A DNA stretch of 64,000 nt from Streptomyces albicerus (GTDB taxonomy: Bacteria > Actinomycetota > Actinomycetes > Streptomycetales > Streptomycetaceae). A program made the position numbers and the translations under genes. The notes beneath the pieces are model-generated. The model was not told the origin of the DNA. It saw nothing but the letters and a program-made list of their open reading frames with translations, and ran no database searches. Shown here in pieces: positions 56,361 to 64,000 of this stretch. The stretch covers positions 1 to 64,000 of the forward strand of contig NZ_VWMY01000015.1 in assembly GCF_008905045.1 (NCBI RefSeq). Direction: 5' to 3'. Numbering within the stretch: the stretch's first letter is position 1; every line of letters starts with the position of its first letter.

Positions 56361-57611
56361 CTAGCCGGGATAGGGCGGAAATCTTCCGGTCAGATCCCGT
56401 ACTTCTTCACGCACGTGACGACCGGCGGACTCGTCGCGCAAGGCCGTCGCGAACAGCACGGCGATGCGGGCCAGCTCGGCCTCGCCCATCCCCTGGGTGG
56501 TGACGGCGGCCGTGCCCAGACGCAGTCCGCGCACGTCCGGGTGGGGCAGCGCGCAGGTGTCGAGGACCATTCCGGCGGCGGCGAGGCGGCCGCGCGCGGT
56601 GCGGCCGTCCACACCGAGCGGTGCCGGGTCGACGGTCAGCAGGTGGGTGTCGGTGCCGCCGGTGGTGACCGGGAGCCCTTCGGCGGCCAGACTCTGCGCG
56701 AGCACCCGCGCGTTCGCGACCACCTGATGGGCGTACGCGGTGAAGGCCGGGGTCGCCGCCTCGCCGAACGCTACGGCCTTGGCGGCGATGGTGTGCATCT
56801 GTGCCCCGCCCTGCGTGAACGGGAACACCGCCCGGTCCACCCGCTCGGCCAGTTCGCTCCCGCACAGCAGCATGCCGCCGCGCGGGCCGCGCAGCACCTT
56901 GTGGGTGGTCGCGCACACGACATCGGCGTACGGCACCGGGCTGGGCGCCGCTCCCCCGGCGACGAGTCCCATGGGATGGGCGGCGTCGGCGATGAGATAC
57001 GCGCCGACCTCGTCCGCCACCTCCCGGAAGGCCGCGTAGTCGATGTGCCGGGGATACGAGATCGACCCGCACACGATCGCTTTCGGCCGGTGCGTCCGGG
57101 CCAGCGCCCGCATCTGCTCGTAGTCGATGAGCCCGCTCTCCGGGTCGACGCCGTACCCGACGAAGTCGAACCACCTGCCGGAGAAGTTCGCCGGCGATCC
57201 GTGCGTGAGGTGGCCGCCGTGCGGCAGGCCCATCGCGAGGACGGTGTCTCCCGGGCGCAGCAGGGCGGCGTACGCGGCCAGTACGGCCGAACTCCCGGAG
57301 TGGGACTGCACGTTGGCGTGATCGGCGCCGAAAAGGGCCTTGGCGCGCTCCACGGCGATGCGCTCGGCCACGTCGACGATCTCGCAGCCGCCGTGGTGCC
57401 GGGCGCCGGGGTATCCCTCGGCGTACTTGTTCGCGAGCGGCGAGCCCAGCGCGGCCAGCACGGCCGGCGAGGTGAAGTTCTCGGCGGCGATCAGCTGCAG
57501 CGTCGTCGACTGCCGCTCCAGCTCCCCGAGGAGGATTTCGGCCAGCTCCGGATCCTGCCGGCCGAGCACATCGACCGACAGCGGACCTTCAAGCGCATGT
57601 GTGACCGGCAT
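56361..57611 (-). CDS. glyA: Serine hydroxymethyltransferase paralogue
   Basis: A 416-aa PLP enzyme of the SHMT family, which converts Ser plus tetrahydrofolate to Gly. Present are LIAAENFTSPAVLAALGSPLANKYAEGYPG, HGGHLTHGSPANFSG, the His/Asp segment LIADAAHPMGLVAGG and the PLP Lys in TTHKVLRGPRGG. Several usually invariant positions differ: THKT becomes THKV, SGSQAN becomes SGSSAV, and RYYGG becomes RHHGG. Streptomyces carry a second, more typical glyA elsewhere, so this copy may have a narrower role. The ATG at 57611 follows GGAGTCCGCC. Confidence 0.87.
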   Translation of the reverse strand: MPVTHALEGPLSVDVLGRQDPELAEILLGELERQSTTLQLIAAENFTSPAVLAALGSPLANKYAEGYPGARHHGGCEIVDVAERIAVERAKALFGADHANVQSHSGSSAVLAAYAALLRPGDTVLAMGLPHGGHLTHGSPANFSGRWFDFVGYGVDPESGLIDYEQMRALARTHRPKAIVCGSISYPRHIDYAAFREVADEVGAYLIADAAHPMGLVAGGAAPSPVPYADVVCATTHKVLRGPRGGMLLCGSELAERVDRAVFPFTQGGAQMHTIAAKAVAFGEAATPAFTAYAHQVVANARVLAQSLAAEGLPVTTGGTDTHLLTVDPAPLGVDGRTARGRLAAAGMVLDTCALPHPDVRGLRLGTAAVTTQGMGEAELARIAVLFATALRDESAGRHVREEVRDLTGRFPPYPG

Positions 57612-57727
57612 GGCGGACTCCGGACCTCGACGGGGGAACGCTACGTCCAATGTAGAACCGTGTCCCCTGCTGCGCCCGGTGTTACGTCCGAGCAGGTGCC
57701 CGAGCCCGGAGCGACGATCCCGCCCGA

Positions 57728-58405
57728 TCAGGTGCGGGCAGGAACGCCCGTCAGTGCCGTGACCACCGGATCCAGCGCCTGATTGATCTCATCACCCACC
57801 GAGCGGAAGAACGGCAACGGCGCCCCGTACGGGTCGTACACCTCGTCCGCTTCCGCCGTCGGGGCGAGAAGCCACCCGCGTAGAGCTGCCGCAGCGCGAA
57901 CCAGGGCACGGGCGCGTTCGACCATGCCGTCGTCCAGGGGAGGGAGCGTTGCCGGGTCTATGGCGCGGACCAGGCGGGTGAACTCCTTCAGCGTGAAGGT
58001 GCGCAGGCCCGCGGAGTGGCCCATGGAGATGACCTGGGCGCGATGGTCGCGGGTGGCTGTCAGGACCAGGTCGGCCCTGATGACGTGCTCGTCGAGGAGT
58101 TCACGGCCCACGAAGCCGGAGGCGTCCGCGCCGAAGTCGGCGAGGACCGCCTCCGCGTTGGCCTCCATGGGCGCGCCCTCGTGGCCCCAGGTGCCGGCGC
58201 TCTCCACGATCAGGCCGCCCCACAGGGGGTCGCCGAGCCGGTCCGCCAGGGCATGGCGGGTCAGCCGCTCGGTGATCGGCGAGCGGCACACGTTGCCGGT
58301 GCTGACGTGGAGGATGCGGAAGGAGTCCCCCGAGGCCCCGTCGCCGTAAGCCCCTCTGTTCCCCGTCCCCGTACCTATGCCACGCCCCGCGTCAGGGGCT
58401 GTCAA
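57728..58405 (-). CDS. Low-molecular-weight phosphatase-like protein with Ser in place of the nucleophile
   Basis: A 225-aa protein matching the LMW tyrosine phosphatase fold. The P-loop reads HVSTGNVCRSP: where active enzymes have VCxGNxCRSP, the first Cys is Ser35 (codon AGC). Cys40 and Arg41 are kept, and the general-acid loop DPYG (Asp191) is also kept. This predicts loss of normal phosphatase activity, perhaps with retained phosphate binding. A C-terminal region of about 35 residues follows. The TTG at 58405 overlaps the tsaC stop (TTGA) with GAGGTGG upstream, so the two are co-translated. Confidence 0.85.
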   Translation of the reverse strand: MTAPDAGRGIGTGTGNRGAYGDGASGDSFRILHVSTGNVCRSPITERLTRHALADRLGDPLWGGLIVESAGTWGHEGAPMEANAEAVLADFGADASGFVGRELLDEHVIRADLVLTATRDHRAQVISMGHSAGLRTFTLKEFTRLVRAIDPATLPPLDDGMVERARALVRAAAALRGWLLAPTAEADEVYDPYGAPLPFFRSVGDEINQALDPVVTALTGVPART

Positions 58406-59049
58406 TTCGCCACCTCGAGGTCGGGTACGACCTTGCGCAGCTCCTCGGCCGACAGGGCGCCCGCACGCAGGAGCACGGGCACCTTGCCGGTCACGTCGAC
58501 GATCGAGGAGGGGACGTTGCCGGGGGTGGGCCCGCCGTCCAGGTACACGGAGACGGAATCGCCGAGCATCTCCTGCGCGGCGTCGCAGTCCTCGGGAGCC
58601 GGGTGTCCCGTGAGGTTCGCGGAGGAGACGGCCATCGGGCCGACCTCCGTGAGCAGTTCGATGGCGACCGGGTGCAGCGGCATGCGCACGGCGACGGTGC
58701 CACGGGTGTCCCCCAGGTCCCACTGGAGGGACGGCTGGTGCTTGGCGACGAGGGTCAACGCGCCCGGCCAGAAGGCGTCGACGAGCTCCCAGGCCATCTC
58801 GGAGAAGTCGGTGACCAGGCCGTGCAGCGTGTTCGGGGAGCCGATGAGGACGGGCGTGGGCATGTTCCGGCCACGCCCCTTGGCCTCGAGCAGGTCGGAC
58901 ACGGCCTCCGAGCTGAACGCGTCGGCGCCGACGCCGTACACGGTGTCGGTCGGCAGCACCACCAGCTCACCCCGGCGGACGGCGGACGCGGCTTCGCGCA
59001 GACCGGTGGAGCGGTCGGTCGCGTCGTTGGTGTCGTATCGCCGTGCCAT
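58402..59049 (-). CDS. tsaC: Threonylcarbamoyl-AMP synthase (YrdC/Sua5 type)
   Basis: A 215-aa enzyme making threonylcarbamoyl-AMP for the t6A modification of tRNAs reading ANN codons. It has the substrate-site pieces GELVVLPTDTVYGVGADAFS, KGRGRNMPTPVLIGS, FWPGALTLVAKHQP and VAVRMPLHPVAIELL, plus GPMAVSSANLTGHPAP. It lacks the C-terminal Sua5 domain of longer members. The ribosome site GAGGAGG lies inside a 28-aa ORF just upstream; the ATG is one base past that ORF's stop. Confidence 0.93.
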   Translation of the reverse strand: MARRYDTNDATDRSTGLREAASAVRRGELVVLPTDTVYGVGADAFSSEAVSDLLEAKGRGRNMPTPVLIGSPNTLHGLVTDFSEMAWELVDAFWPGALTLVAKHQPSLQWDLGDTRGTVAVRMPLHPVAIELLTEVGPMAVSSANLTGHPAPEDCDAAQEMLGDSVSVYLDGGPTPGNVPSSIVDVTGKVPVLLRAGALSAEELRKVVPDLEVAN

Positions 59050-59050
59050 A

Positions 59051-59137
59051 TCAGCAAGCCTCCTCGAACACGCGGGCCCCGTTGGCCGCGCATTTAACGA
59101 TTTTCACGTCGTCCACGCAAGACTTCGGCCCGGTCAT
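59051..59137 (-). CDS. Candidate 28-aa Cys-containing microprotein between prmC and tsaC
   Basis: A 28-codon ORF, beginning MTGPKSCVDDVKIVKC and ending EEAC, with Cys at 7, 16 and 28. Its ATG overlaps the prmC stop (ATGA), and tsaC starts one base after its stop, so it fills the gap exactly. Such packing is typical of real operon genes. It matches no family I know. It may be a genuine small protein or only a coupling ORF that carries ribosomes to tsaC. Confidence 0.45.
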   Translation of the reverse strand: MTGPKSCVDDVKIVKCAANGARVFEEAC

Positions 59138-59979
59138 GGCATCGCCCTGCGGGCGGTCGCGAACCGCGGCCGGTTGTTGAGGTCGGGGTGGTCCGCGGCG
59201 TCGGCCCAGCCCCGCTCCTCGGTGAAGATCCACGGCACCTGCCCGCCCTGCGTGTCGGCGTGTTCGATGACGACGACGCCGCCGGGCCGCAGCAGCCGGT
59301 GCGCGGTGCGCTCCAGACCGCGGATGAGGTCGAGTCCGTCCTCGCCCGAGAACAGGGCGAGTTCGGGGTCGTAGTCCCGGGCCTCGGGAGCGACGTACTC
59401 CCATTCGGTCAGCGGGATGTACGGCGGATTGGAGATGACGAGGTCGACCTGGCCGTCGAGGTCGGGGAAGGCGTCCAGGGCGTTGCCCTGGCGCAGGTCG
59501 ACCCTGGATCCCTGGACGTTCTTACGGGTCCACCGGAGGGCGTCCTCGGACAGTTCGACGGCGTGTACGCGGGAGCGCGGCACCTCCTGCGCCATGGCGA
59601 GCGCGATGGCGCCGGAGCCCGTACAGAGGTCGACGATGAGCGGCTCGACGACGTCCATCGCGCGGACCGCGTCTATGGCCCACCCGACGACCGACTCGGT
59701 CTCCGGCCGCGGCACGAACACCCCTGGCCCGACCTGGAGTTCCAGGTAGCGGAAGAAGGCGCGCCCGGTGATGTGCTGGAGCGGCTCGCGGGCCTCGCGG
59801 CGCGCGATCACCTCCCAGTAACGGGCGTCGAAGTCCGCGTCCTTGACGGTGTGCAGCTCGCCCCGTTTCACGCCGTGCACGAAGGCGGCGAGCTCCTCGG
59901 CGTCGTTGCGCGGCGAGGGCACGCCGGCGTCGGCCAGCCGCTGGGTGGCCTGGGCCACTTCCGCGAGCAGCAGGTTCAC
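59134..59979 (-). CDS. prmC: Release factor glutamine methyltransferase
   Basis: A 281-aa SAM-dependent enzyme that methylates the GGQ glutamine of RF1 and RF2. The SAM motif is VDLCTGSGAIALAMA (about 116-130) and the catalytic signature NPPY lies at 184-187. An N-terminal helical domain (1-80) recognises release factors. It begins at GTG 59979, 57 bp after prfA, whose product is its substrate. Confidence 0.95.
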   Translation of the reverse strand: MNLLLAEVAQATQRLADAGVPSPRNDAEELAAFVHGVKRGELHTVKDADFDARYWEVIARREAREPLQHITGRAFFRYLELQVGPGVFVPRPETESVVGWAIDAVRAMDVVEPLIVDLCTGSGAIALAMAQEVPRSRVHAVELSEDALRWTRKNVQGSRVDLRQGNALDAFPDLDGQVDLVISNPPYIPLTEWEYVAPEARDYDPELALFSGEDGLDLIRGLERTAHRLLRPGGVVVIEHADTQGGQVPWIFTEERGWADAADHPDLNNRPRFATARRAMP

Positions 59980-60036
59980 GCTGGTCCTCCGGGGCTGAGC
60001 TGTTGTCCGTCGTGCGGATATGTACTTGTACGTGCC

Positions 60037-61113
60037 TTACGCCGCGGCGAGCTTGGCGGCCGAGTCGGCGTCGACGCAGGCCTGGATCACCGCGTCGAGA
60101 TCGCCGTCCAGGACCTGGTCCAAGTTGTACGCCTTGAAGCCGACACGGTGGTCGGAGAGGCGGTTCTCCGGGAAGTTGTACGTACGGATCTTCTCGGAGC
60201 GGTCGACGGTGCGGACCTGGCTGCGGCGGGCGTCCGCGGCATTCCGCTCGGCCTCCTCCTGCGCCGCGGCGAGGAGCCTGGAGCGCAGGATACGCATCGC
60301 CTGCTCCTTGTTCTGCAGTTGGCTCTTCTCGTTCTGGCAGGAGGCGACGACTCCGGTGGGAATGTGCGTGATGCGCACGGCGGAGTCGGTGGTGTTGACG
60401 GACTGGCCGCCGGGCCCGGAGGACCGGTAGACATCGATCCGCAGGTCGTTCGCGTGGATCTCGACGTCGACCTCCTCTGCCTCGGGCGTGACGAGCACAC
60501 CGGCGGCGGAGGTGTGGATACGGCCCTGCGACTCGGTCGACGGCACCCGCTGCACGCGGTGCACACCGCCCTCGTACTTCATCCGCGCCCAGACACCCTG
60601 GCCCGGCTCGGTGGCGCCCTGGCCGCCCTTGGTCTTCACGGCGACCTGGACGTCCTTGTAGCCGCCGAGCTCGGACTCGGTGGAGTCGATGATCTCGGTC
60701 TTCCAGCCGACGCGCTCGGCGTACCGCAGGTACATGCGCAGCAGGTCGCCGGCGAAGAGGGCCGACTCGTCGCCGCCCGCGCCCGCCTTGATCTCGAGGA
60801 TGACGTCCTTGTCGTCGCTGGGGTCGCGCGGGACCAGCAGCAGGCGCAGCTTCTCGGTGAGCTCCTCGCGCTGCTTCTCCAGCTCCTTGACCTCGGCCGC
60901 GAAGTCGGGATCGTCGGCGATGAACTCCTTCGCCGTCTCGATGTCGTCCCCGGTCTGCTTCCAGGAGCGGTACGTCGCGACGATCGGGGTCAGCTCGGCG
61001 TAGCGCTTGTTGAGCTTGCGCGCGTTGGCCTGGTCGGCGTGCACCGACGGGTCAGCGAGCTTCTTCTCCAGATCGGCGTGCTCGCCGATGAGTTCCTCGA
61101 CCGCCTCGAACAT
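60037..61113 (-). CDS. prfA: Peptide chain release factor 1
   Basis: A 358-aa class I release factor for UAA and UAG. The stop-codon tripeptide region reads [12 protein letters not shown], with PST at 191-193 (PxT type, as in RF1). The catalytic GGQ is at 235-237 in [17 protein letters not shown]. The ATG at 61113 gives the standard length; the frame extends 26 codons further upstream without homology. It is followed by prmC. Confidence 0.96.
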   Translation of the reverse strand: MFEAVEELIGEHADLEKKLADPSVHADQANARKLNKRYAELTPIVATYRSWKQTGDDIETAKEFIADDPDFAAEVKELEKQREELTEKLRLLLVPRDPSDDKDVILEIKAGAGGDESALFAGDLLRMYLRYAERVGWKTEIIDSTESELGGYKDVQVAVKTKGGQGATEPGQGVWARMKYEGGVHRVQRVPSTESQGRIHTSAAGVLVTPEAEEVDVEIHANDLRIDVYRSSGPGGQSVNTTDSAVRITHIPTGVVASCQNEKSQLQNKEQAMRILRSRLLAAAQEEAERNAADARRSQVRTVDRSEKIRTYNFPENRLSDHRVGFKAYNLDQVLDGDLDAVIQACVDADSAAKLAAA

Positions 61114-61191
61114 CTCCGGCTCCAATGGGCTGCCCCCGGCTCCATCATGGGCTCGGGGACGTAGGTACGACGAATAAGGGCTGCACCGCAA

Positions 61192-61239
61192 AGCGCCGGT
61201 CCCAGCGCCCCCTGGACGGAGGCACCGGAGACCGGCGCT
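61192..61239 (-). terminator. Hairpin between rpmE and prfA
   Basis: AGCGCCGGTC (61192-61201) pairs perfectly with GACCGGCGCT (61230-61239) around a 28-nt GC-rich loop, 9 bp after the rpmE stop. It may reduce transcription into prfA. No T-run follows. Confidence 0.45.
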
Positions 61240-61248
61240 GTGAGCTCG

Positions 61249-61470
61249 CTACTTCTTGGCAGCGGCAGCCTTGCCGAAACGGGCCTCGAAGCGGGCCACA
61301 CGGCCACCGGTGTCGAGGATCTTCTGCTTGCCCGTGTAGAACGGGTGGCACTCGGAGCAGACCTCAGCGCGGATGGAACCGCTCTGGATCGTGCTACGGG
61401 TGGTGAACGACGCGCCACAGGTGCAGCTGACCTGCGTCTCGACGTACTCGGGGTGGATGTCGCGCTTCAA
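61249..61470 (-). CDS. rpmE: Ribosomal protein L31, zinc-binding type
   Basis: A 73-aa ribosomal protein. It begins [20 protein letters not shown] and has the zinc ligands Cys16, Cys18, Cys38 and Cys41, so it is the zinc-containing (C+) form. Streptomyces encode a zinc-free paralogue elsewhere that replaces it under zinc shortage. It starts with TTG at 61470 behind GGAGACACC. Confidence 0.96.
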   Translation of the reverse strand: MKRDIHPEYVETQVSCTCGASFTTRSTIQSGSIRAEVCSECHPFYTGKQKILDTGGRVARFEARFGKAAAAKK

Positions 61471-61667
61471 GGTGTCTCCTAGTTTCGGGAGGGCGCCGGG
61501 TCGCTGCCGCGGGGTGCGGAGCGTGAACCGGGGCCGACGTACCAGTCTGCCAGGACTGGTGCCATCCCCCAAAACCGGGGGACGGGGTTGTCTATTCCCT
61601 GGGGGTGGGAGTGGTTCGCGGGACGGGGTGCCTCGTTGGCTCCGTGGGCGTCTGCGGGCCGTTTTTG

Positions 61668-61735
61668 GGCTGGTCGCGCCCACGCGGCGGAGCCGCAAAA
61701 TGTCACAGCCCCGCGCCCCTTACGGGGCGCCCCCT
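61668..61735. repeat. Dispersed Streptomyces intergenic repeat, copy D
   Basis: CTGGTCGCGCCCACGCGGCG, GAGCCGCAAAATGTCACAGC and CCCGCGCCCCTTACGGGGCG in order. It is the reverse-complement arrangement of copies A and C and abuts the LCP gene stop codon. Confidence 0.75.
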
Positions 61736-62874
61736 CAGCCGCCGCTGACCACGCCCTTCGCGTCGCCCGTCGCCGTGCCCTCGGTGGCCGTCTTCGGGAT
61801 GGGGCGGTCGTTCCTCAGGGCGTTCCAGACCTGCTGGGACTTGGTCTTGTCGATGAGGACGCGGTTGCCGTCCGCGGGGTCGTACTGGACCGGCATCGTG
61901 ACCATGTTCATCTTCGACGAGCTGATGCCCTTGAGCCCGTTGGCGAAGGAGGCCAGTTCCCTGACCGAGCCGAGGTCGGAGTCGGTGGTGACGGCCTTGG
62001 TCGCGGAATCGGCGAGGTCGAACAGCTTCTTCGGGTTGCTCAGTACGCCGATGTCCTTGACCTGCTCGACCAGGGCCTTGATGAACGCCTGCTGGAGCTG
62101 GATCCGGCCGAGGTCGGAGCCGTCGCCGACGCCGTGCCGGGTGCGGACCAGGCCGAGCGCCTGCTTGCCGGTGAGCGTGTGCGTGCCGGCCTTCAGGTTC
62201 AGATGGCTGTCGGTGTCCTTGATGTCCTTGGTCGTGGTGAGCTTGACGCCGCCGAGCTCGTCGATGAGCTTCTGGAACCCGCTGAAGTCGACCTCGATGT
62301 AGTGGTCCATGCGGATGCCGGTCATCGACTCGACGGTCTTCACGGCGCAGGTGGCACCGCCCGTCGTGTACGCCGAGTTGAACATCGCCCCGTTGGCGGC
62401 GTCGTGCTCGACACCCTCGCTGTCGGTGCACTCGGGCCGGTCCACGAGGGTGTCGCGGGGTATGGAGACCACGCTGGCCTTCTTGTGGCCCTCGTAGACG
62501 TGCACGATCATCGCGGTGTCCGAGCGGGCGCTGCCGTCGTCGGTGCCGCCGCCGAGCTTCTTGTTGCTGCCGGAGCGGGTGTCGGAGCCGAGTACGAGGA
62601 TGTCCTGCGAGCCGTTGTCGACGTCCAGGGGCCGGTCGGTGCCGAGGGCCTGGTTGATGTCGACGCTCTTGATGTTGTCGTTGAGCTTGAAGTACATGTA
62701 CCCGAGGCCGGTACCGCCCAGCACCACGACACCCGCCGCCGCCCAGGCCGTGACGAGGAGCGCCTTGTGGCGCTTGCTCCGCGGCTTGCGGCGGCGGCCC
62801 TTGGCGCGGTGGCGCGGGCCGCTGGTACCGGAATCCTCCGGGGTGCCGGGTTCGGGCAGGCTCTCGGCAGGCAT
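61735..62874 (-). CDS. LytR-CpsA-Psr family cell-wall ligase
   Basis: A 379-aa membrane-anchored enzyme. A basic cytoplasmic N-terminus (RHRAKGRRRKPRSKRHK) precedes one helix (ALLVTAWAAAGVVVLGGTGLGYMYF) and an extracellular LCP domain. Catalytic-site motifs are LVLGSDTRSGSNK, VVSIPRDTLVDRP and LGLVRTRHGVGDGSDLGRIQLQQAFIKAL. LCP proteins attach glycopolymers such as teichoic acid to peptidoglycan. That fits the WecA-like gene 6 kb away. The two Cys in RPECTDSEG and TGGATCAVK may form a disulphide. Confidence 0.92.
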   Translation of the reverse strand: MPAESLPEPGTPEDSGTSGPRHRAKGRRRKPRSKRHKALLVTAWAAAGVVVLGGTGLGYMYFKLNDNIKSVDINQALGTDRPLDVDNGSQDILVLGSDTRSGSNKKLGGGTDDGSARSDTAMIVHVYEGHKKASVVSIPRDTLVDRPECTDSEGVEHDAANGAMFNSAYTTGGATCAVKTVESMTGIRMDHYIEVDFSGFQKLIDELGGVKLTTTKDIKDTDSHLNLKAGTHTLTGKQALGLVRTRHGVGDGSDLGRIQLQQAFIKALVEQVKDIGVLSNPKKLFDLADSATKAVTTDSDLGSVRELASFANGLKGISSSKMNMVTMPVQYDPADGNRVLIDKTKSQQVWNALRNDRPIPKTATEGTATGDAKGVVSGG

Positions 62875-62958
62875 GTGCTCCTCAGTCCTCGGTCGTTCGG
62901 TTACCCCCTGCGGTCAGGGTCAGGCGTGGTCGTTCGCCGTGACGTCTCTGTCAAGACC

Positions 62959-62972
62959 CGTCTGGTCAGACG
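62959..62972. promoter_or_regulatory. Palindrome upstream of the LCP gene
   Basis: CGTCTGGTCAGACG is a perfect palindrome with a 2-bp centre, 85 bp before the LCP ATG and just upstream of a TTGACA box on that strand. It may be an operator. Confidence 0.4.
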
Positions 62973-63176
62973 TTGAAACCGAAAGAAGGGTTGCACAACG
63001 CGCTGTGACCGGACTGTGGACCGGTGGACACGCTGTGTGAGAGGCGAGGCGGGCGGTCGACGGCTCACCTGCGCTTTCGCCGGCGGACTGCGCGCTTCCG
63101 GGCACACGTGGCGATCTTCACATCTGTGGCGAAGGTCTCTTCACCGGACGCTTTTCCACGGGCTTCGGCAACGCGA

Positions 63177-63207
63177 AGGGCCGCCCCCGTGTGACGGGGA
63201 CGGCCCT
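63177..63207 (-). terminator. Hairpin after rho
   Basis: AGGGCCGCCCCCGT pairs with ACGGGGACGGCCCT (one mismatch) around a GTG loop, 24 bp past the rho stop. Likely transcription end of the rho gene. Confidence 0.65.
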
Positions 63208-63230
63208 CAGCGGTACCAGCTCTGCCGACG

Positions 63231-64000
63231 TCAGTCGTTGCCGTTGCCCGGCATCGGCGTCGTCTTCTGGATCTGCAGCAGGAACTCGGCGTTCGACTTC
63301 GTCTGCTTCATCTTGTCGAGCAGCAGCTCGATCGCCTGCTGCTGGTCGAGCGCGTGCAGCACGCGACGCAGCTTCCAGGTGATGGCGAGTTCGTCGCTGC
63401 CCAGCAGGATCTCTTCCTTGCGGGTGCTGGACGAGTCCACGTCCACCGCCGGGAAGATCCGCTTGTCGGAGAGCTTGCGGTCCAGCTTGAGCTCGAGGTT
63501 GCCGGTGCCCTTGAACTCCTCGAAGATCACCTCGTCCATGCGCGAGCCGGTGTCGACCAGCGCGGTGGCCATGATGGTCAGCGAGCCGCCGTCCTCGATG
63601 TTGCGCGCGGCACCGAAGAAGCGCTTCGGCGGGTACAGCGCGGTCGAGTCGACACCACCGGACAGGATGCGGCCGGAGGCCGGAGCGGCGAGGTTGTACG
63701 CACGGCCCAGACGCGTGATCGAGTCGAGCAGGACGACGACGTCGTGGCCCAGCTCCACCAGGCGCTTGGCACGCTCGATGGCGAGCTCCGCGACCGTGGT
63801 GTGGTCCTCGGCCGGACGGTCGAAGGTCGAGGAGATGACCTCGCCCTTCACCGACCGCTGCATGTCGGTGACCTCTTCCGGACGCTCGTCGACGAGGACG
63901 ACCATCAGGTGGCACTCGGGGTTGTTGTGCGTGATCGCGTTGGCGATCGCCTGCATGATCATGGTCTTGCCGGTCTTCGGCGGGGCCACGATCAGACCGC
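63231..64000 (-). CDS. rho: Transcription termination factor Rho, C-terminal part
   Basis: The last 256 residues of Rho; the gene continues past the window edge, so the RNA-binding N-terminus and the long actinobacterial insert are not visible. The P-loop is [15 protein letters not shown], Walker [17 protein letters not shown], the Q-loop and R-loop lie around [31 protein letters not shown], and it ends [16 protein letters not shown]. Rho is a hexameric RNA helicase that terminates transcription. Confidence 0.96.
   Translation of the reverse strand, partial: GLIVAPPKTGKTMIMQAIANAITHNNPECHLMVVLVDERPEEVTDMQRSVKGEVISSTFDRPAEDHTTVAELAIERAKRLVELGHDVVVLLDSITRLGRAYNLAAPASGRILSGGVDSTALYPPKRFFGAARNIEDGGSLTIMATALVDTGSRMDEVIFEEFKGTGNLELKLDRKLSDKRIFPAVDVDSSSTRKEEILLGSDELAITWKLRRVLHALDQQQAIELLLDKMKQTKSNAEFLLQIQKTTPMPGNGND

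Larger units (their letters stand above)
62875..63230. other. 356-bp region between rho and the LCP gene
   Basis: No gene. It contains a rho-end hairpin (63177-63207), the palindrome CGTCTG-GT-CAGACG (62959-62972), and on the LCP strand a TTGACA box (62949-62954) without a matching -10 box. It probably includes the LCP promoter. Confidence 0.5.

Noticed and set aside
57728..58405. Arsenate reductase of the ArsC/LMW-PTP type
   Set aside because: ArsC needs the N-terminal Cys of the P-loop plus two C-terminal Cys; the first is Ser here and the others are absent.

Overview
The window is high-GC (about 70 %) actinobacterial chromosome and almost certainly Streptomyces. It carries the paired cytoskeletal genes scy and filP, an absC-type MarR gene, the cslA/glxA cell-surface glucan genes, a chitinase with chi-type promoter repeats, and a complete atpIBEFHAGDC operon running into glyA-prmC-prfA-rpmE-rho. 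Gene order largely follows the S. coelicolor SCO5357-SCO5415 core region as I remember it. Locus correspondences come from memory, not from a search.

Layout. 1-5.3 kb: icmA (coenzyme-B12 isobutyryl-CoA mutase, with a promoter that contains a perfect 20-bp palindrome), a DUF3817 membrane protein, an MFS-MarR pair and an ArsR-type regulator. 5.5-10.4 kb: GH6 lipoprotein glucanase facing the cslA-glxA operon. 10.7-14.1 kb: thiamine-binding protein and second DUF3817 gene, three tandem AIM24 genes, absC. 14.16-14.34 kb: a MITE-like hairpin element with CTAG ends. 14.3-18.5 kb: OmpR-type two-component operon divergent from a PepSY protein across four TTCAG repeats, then an MFS gene. 18.7-21.7 kb: meaB, acetyl-CoA acetyltransferase, methylmalonyl-CoA epimerase. 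21.9-27.0 kb: scy and filP. 27.2-31.1 kb: two paralogous ABC-2 exporters. 31.1-34.3 kb: small zinc-ribbon-like protein, luciferase-like oxidoreductase, SCO5389-family protein, nucS. 34.4-41.6 kb: membrane-tethered P-loop protein, STAS protein, 3-hydroxybutyryl-CoA dehydrogenase, TetR plus DrrAB-type exporter, PduO cobalamin adenosyltransferase. 41.7-46.2 kb: membrane protein and chiS-chiR-chiC. 46.2-54.5 kb: DUF2550 gene and the F1Fo ATP synthase operon. 54.8-64 kb: wecA-like transferase, glyA paralogue, phosphatase-like protein, tsaC, a possible 28-aa microprotein, prmC, prfA, rpmE, an LCP protein and the 3' part of rho.

How it works together. A B12/acyl-CoA theme recurs: icmA, meaB, epimerase, thiolase, 3-hydroxyacyl-CoA dehydrogenase and cobalamin adenosyltransferase. 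These can serve C4/C3 acyl-CoA interconversion and polyketide precursor supply. A tip-growth theme combines scy/filP with cslA/glxA and the cell-wall genes wecA and LCP. Translation fidelity, termination and energy genes fill the right end.

Most unusual signals: a phosphatase-family protein with Ser in place of the nucleophilic Cys; a 28-aa ORF coupled by ATGA overlap between prmC and tsaC; a MITE whose CTAG end supplies the stop codon of a histidine kinase; the operator inside the icmA promoter; and several SD-less starts 6-8 nt after a TANNNT box. No tRNA, rRNA, CRISPR array or prophage was seen.
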